Below, one piece after another: positions 62,555-64,000 of a stretch of 64,000 bases of DNA (positions are counted from its first letter, which is position 1; each line of letters begins with the position of its first letter). Below the pieces are notes generated by a model. It worked only from the letters and a program-made list of their open reading frames with translations, did not search any database and was not told where the DNA came from. Where the stretch lies: the NCBI GenBank assembly GCA_963556255.1, contig OY744613.1:38444734-38508733 (forward strand), read 5' to 3'. The position numbers and the translations under genes were made by a program. This DNA is from Allolobophora icterica (taxonomy: Eukaryota > Annelida > Clitellata > Crassiclitellata > Lumbricidae).

Positions 62555-64000
62555 CTGTCACACACAACACAAAAATACGAACACAGATACAATAAAAATT
62601 ATATTAACTAAAGGAGATTCAACCTCCCTTAATCTAATGACTCCATTATCATGATACTCAAAGCACCAATTAATAATAGTCATTCAAGTGAATAGAAGTA
62701 AAAACATACTTCTTTGGAGAAGTCTGTTTGAAATTTAATAAAACAGGAGACTATATAGAATTCAGGCTATGGTGGGTAACTTGGTAAGCCACTTGAAACA
62801 GTATATCTTAAGTTTTAACCGCAATGATTAGTAGAGAACTGACCGCAGTGCCGGATTTAGACTTGGTGAGGGCCTAAGCTAACTAAAGCTTTGAGGCCCT
62901 TAGTAATAATTACACCAGAAGGTCTCACAAACTTGAAAACATAATTATTTGCCTTTTGATTATTTAACAGCAAGGCATCTAAAGTGAAAAATTCAAATTA
63001 TTTTAAAATGAATGCATTTACTCCTGCAGGCGAGATGGAATTTGCTACACAGGCCGTTTAAAAGTTCTGCATAATATATATTATTATATACAGTACACAA
63101 AAGTTTTAAAAAGCCCCCCAAAACTCGGGAATCCTTTTAGGCCCTATGCGGCTTGTGAGACCCTATAGGCTGTAGTTTTTTTTAGCTTATGCCTAAATCC
63201 TGCATTGACTGACAGAATACATAGTAATGGGCGGTGAATCCCAAGGCTTCAGCGTCAATTGTGTAAAAAAAAACGAAACCAAAGACACCCAATACTGTTC
63301 AGGTACAAGGGAAAACAAAAGTGTTGGTCTGCTCCTTGATTTTCATTGTCACCTACTTTTGTGGCGCAGTGGCTAATTGATAGAGTAGCATGGTGTAGTC
63401 ACTTGTTAAGAATGGCCAATGCTTATGGTGACATGGTCATCAAGTTTTAGAGCAGCATGATATCTTGTTGCCAGAGTAGTACATCTTTTAGAGGTTCTTA
63501 GGAGGTGCTGTATAAATAGCCAGATGAATACATACATGCATACATACATACATACATACATACATACATACATACATACATACATACATACATACATACA
63601 TACATACATACATACATACTTATTTAGCATGGTGGTAAGTAGTAATGACGTTCTTGTGGCCTGATGTAAACAGAGGATTGTGACCAATGACAGTGGTTCT
63701 ATTTTAGTTTATTTTGTTTGCATATTCTTATGGCAGGGCTTTCTAAATGCAAGGCATCAGTTGATGGTACTACATAAGCAAAATTCTGTTTTTCCCGGAT
63801 ATAATCAAACTGTCTGTGCAGTGGTAATGGGTTGATGGTGAGAATTATGTTAATGACTACTTCGACAGCACACTGCACAATGCACAGTCAACCATTACGT
63901 TTAATATCACTTCATCTGTACACTACAAGTGTAAATCTCTGAAAGCCACGTCAGAAGGATCAGTTTTTTCACCGGTGCAGTTTCATATCAAGTTCGCAAT
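62555..64000. other. Intron or flank with a (CATA)n microsatellite
   Basis: A tetranucleotide CATA array lies at 63529-63619. A repeat-like block at about 62850-63220 (GGGCCTAAGCTAACTAAAGC...GCTTATGCCTAAATCCTGCA) looks like an inverted-repeat relic. No further exon of the SWAP70-like gene could be identified. Confidence 0.4.

Noticed and set aside
63529..63619. Repeat arrays as a possible CRISPR
   Set aside because: All direct repeat arrays in the window are microsatellites or minisatellites without unique spacers, and the DNA is eukaryotic.

Overview
This is a eukaryotic nuclear window, probably from a marine invertebrate and perhaps a deuterostome such as an echinoderm (an inference from style only). 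The evidence for a eukaryote is intron-split genes with GT-AG junctions, KRAB-less C2H2 zinc-finger genes, LINE and SINE relics, many hAT-type MITEs with 8-bp target duplications, microsatellites and AT-rich intergenic DNA. The window is dominated by two Polinton/Maverick (polintovirus) elements.

Layout. (1) Positions 1-6075 are one end of a Polinton, cut by the window edge: a phospholipase A2-like protein, integrase, convergent protein-primed DNA polymerase B and a small zinc-ribbon protein. Its terminus falls inside the coding sequence of a C2H2 zinc-finger gene whose 3' part runs to 7307. (2) 7.3-34 kb is transposon-rich host DNA. It holds LINE relics, a 7.9-kb element with TCGATCG-rich inverted ends (11261-19185) inserted in a LINE, a zinc-finger fragment (19.6 kb), an intact paralogous zinc-finger gene (20354-22039, minus), several MITEs with exact or near-exact 8-bp target duplications, and a 3.4-kb GAA-rich polypurine array (29.74-33.19 kb). 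(3) 34.3-36.6 kb is a decayed inverted-repeat element. (4) 37173-62554 (minus) is the 3' half of a host gene that I recognise as SWAP70/DEF6-like. Six exons have consistent phases and encode the end of a PH domain plus a long coiled coil. (5) A complete 18.1-kb Polinton (42823-60917) sits in one intron of that gene. It has 183-bp terminal inverted repeats, identical by eye, and a full gene set: zinc-ribbon protein, PolB, integrase, PLA2-like protein, packaging ATPase, a coiled-coil protein, penton, two small core or membrane-active proteins, major capsid, adenain-like protease, a fibre-like protein, and two unknown proteins.

How the genes fit together. PolB and integrase replicate and insert the element. 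ATPase, major capsid, penton, small basic/hydrophobic proteins, protease and fibre are the parts list of a virion of the adintovirus/polintovirus type. Apart from the protease, every coding frame of the second copy is open from an ATG. The protease lacks a suitable AUG. Its frame is entered exactly at an in-frame A AAA AAC heptamer that abuts the upstream stop codon and is followed, after 6 nt, by an 11-bp stem. This is a textbook -1 frameshift layout.

Other structure of note. There is a family of ~20-bp palindromes (core AAATGA-NNN-TCATTT) scattered through both Polintons, some in frame inside genes. A GC-rich hairpin is conserved near the ends of both elements. The palindromic octamer TAGGCCTA is strikingly over-abundant (24 exact copies found by reading), and two cases look like TA replaced by TAGGCCTA.
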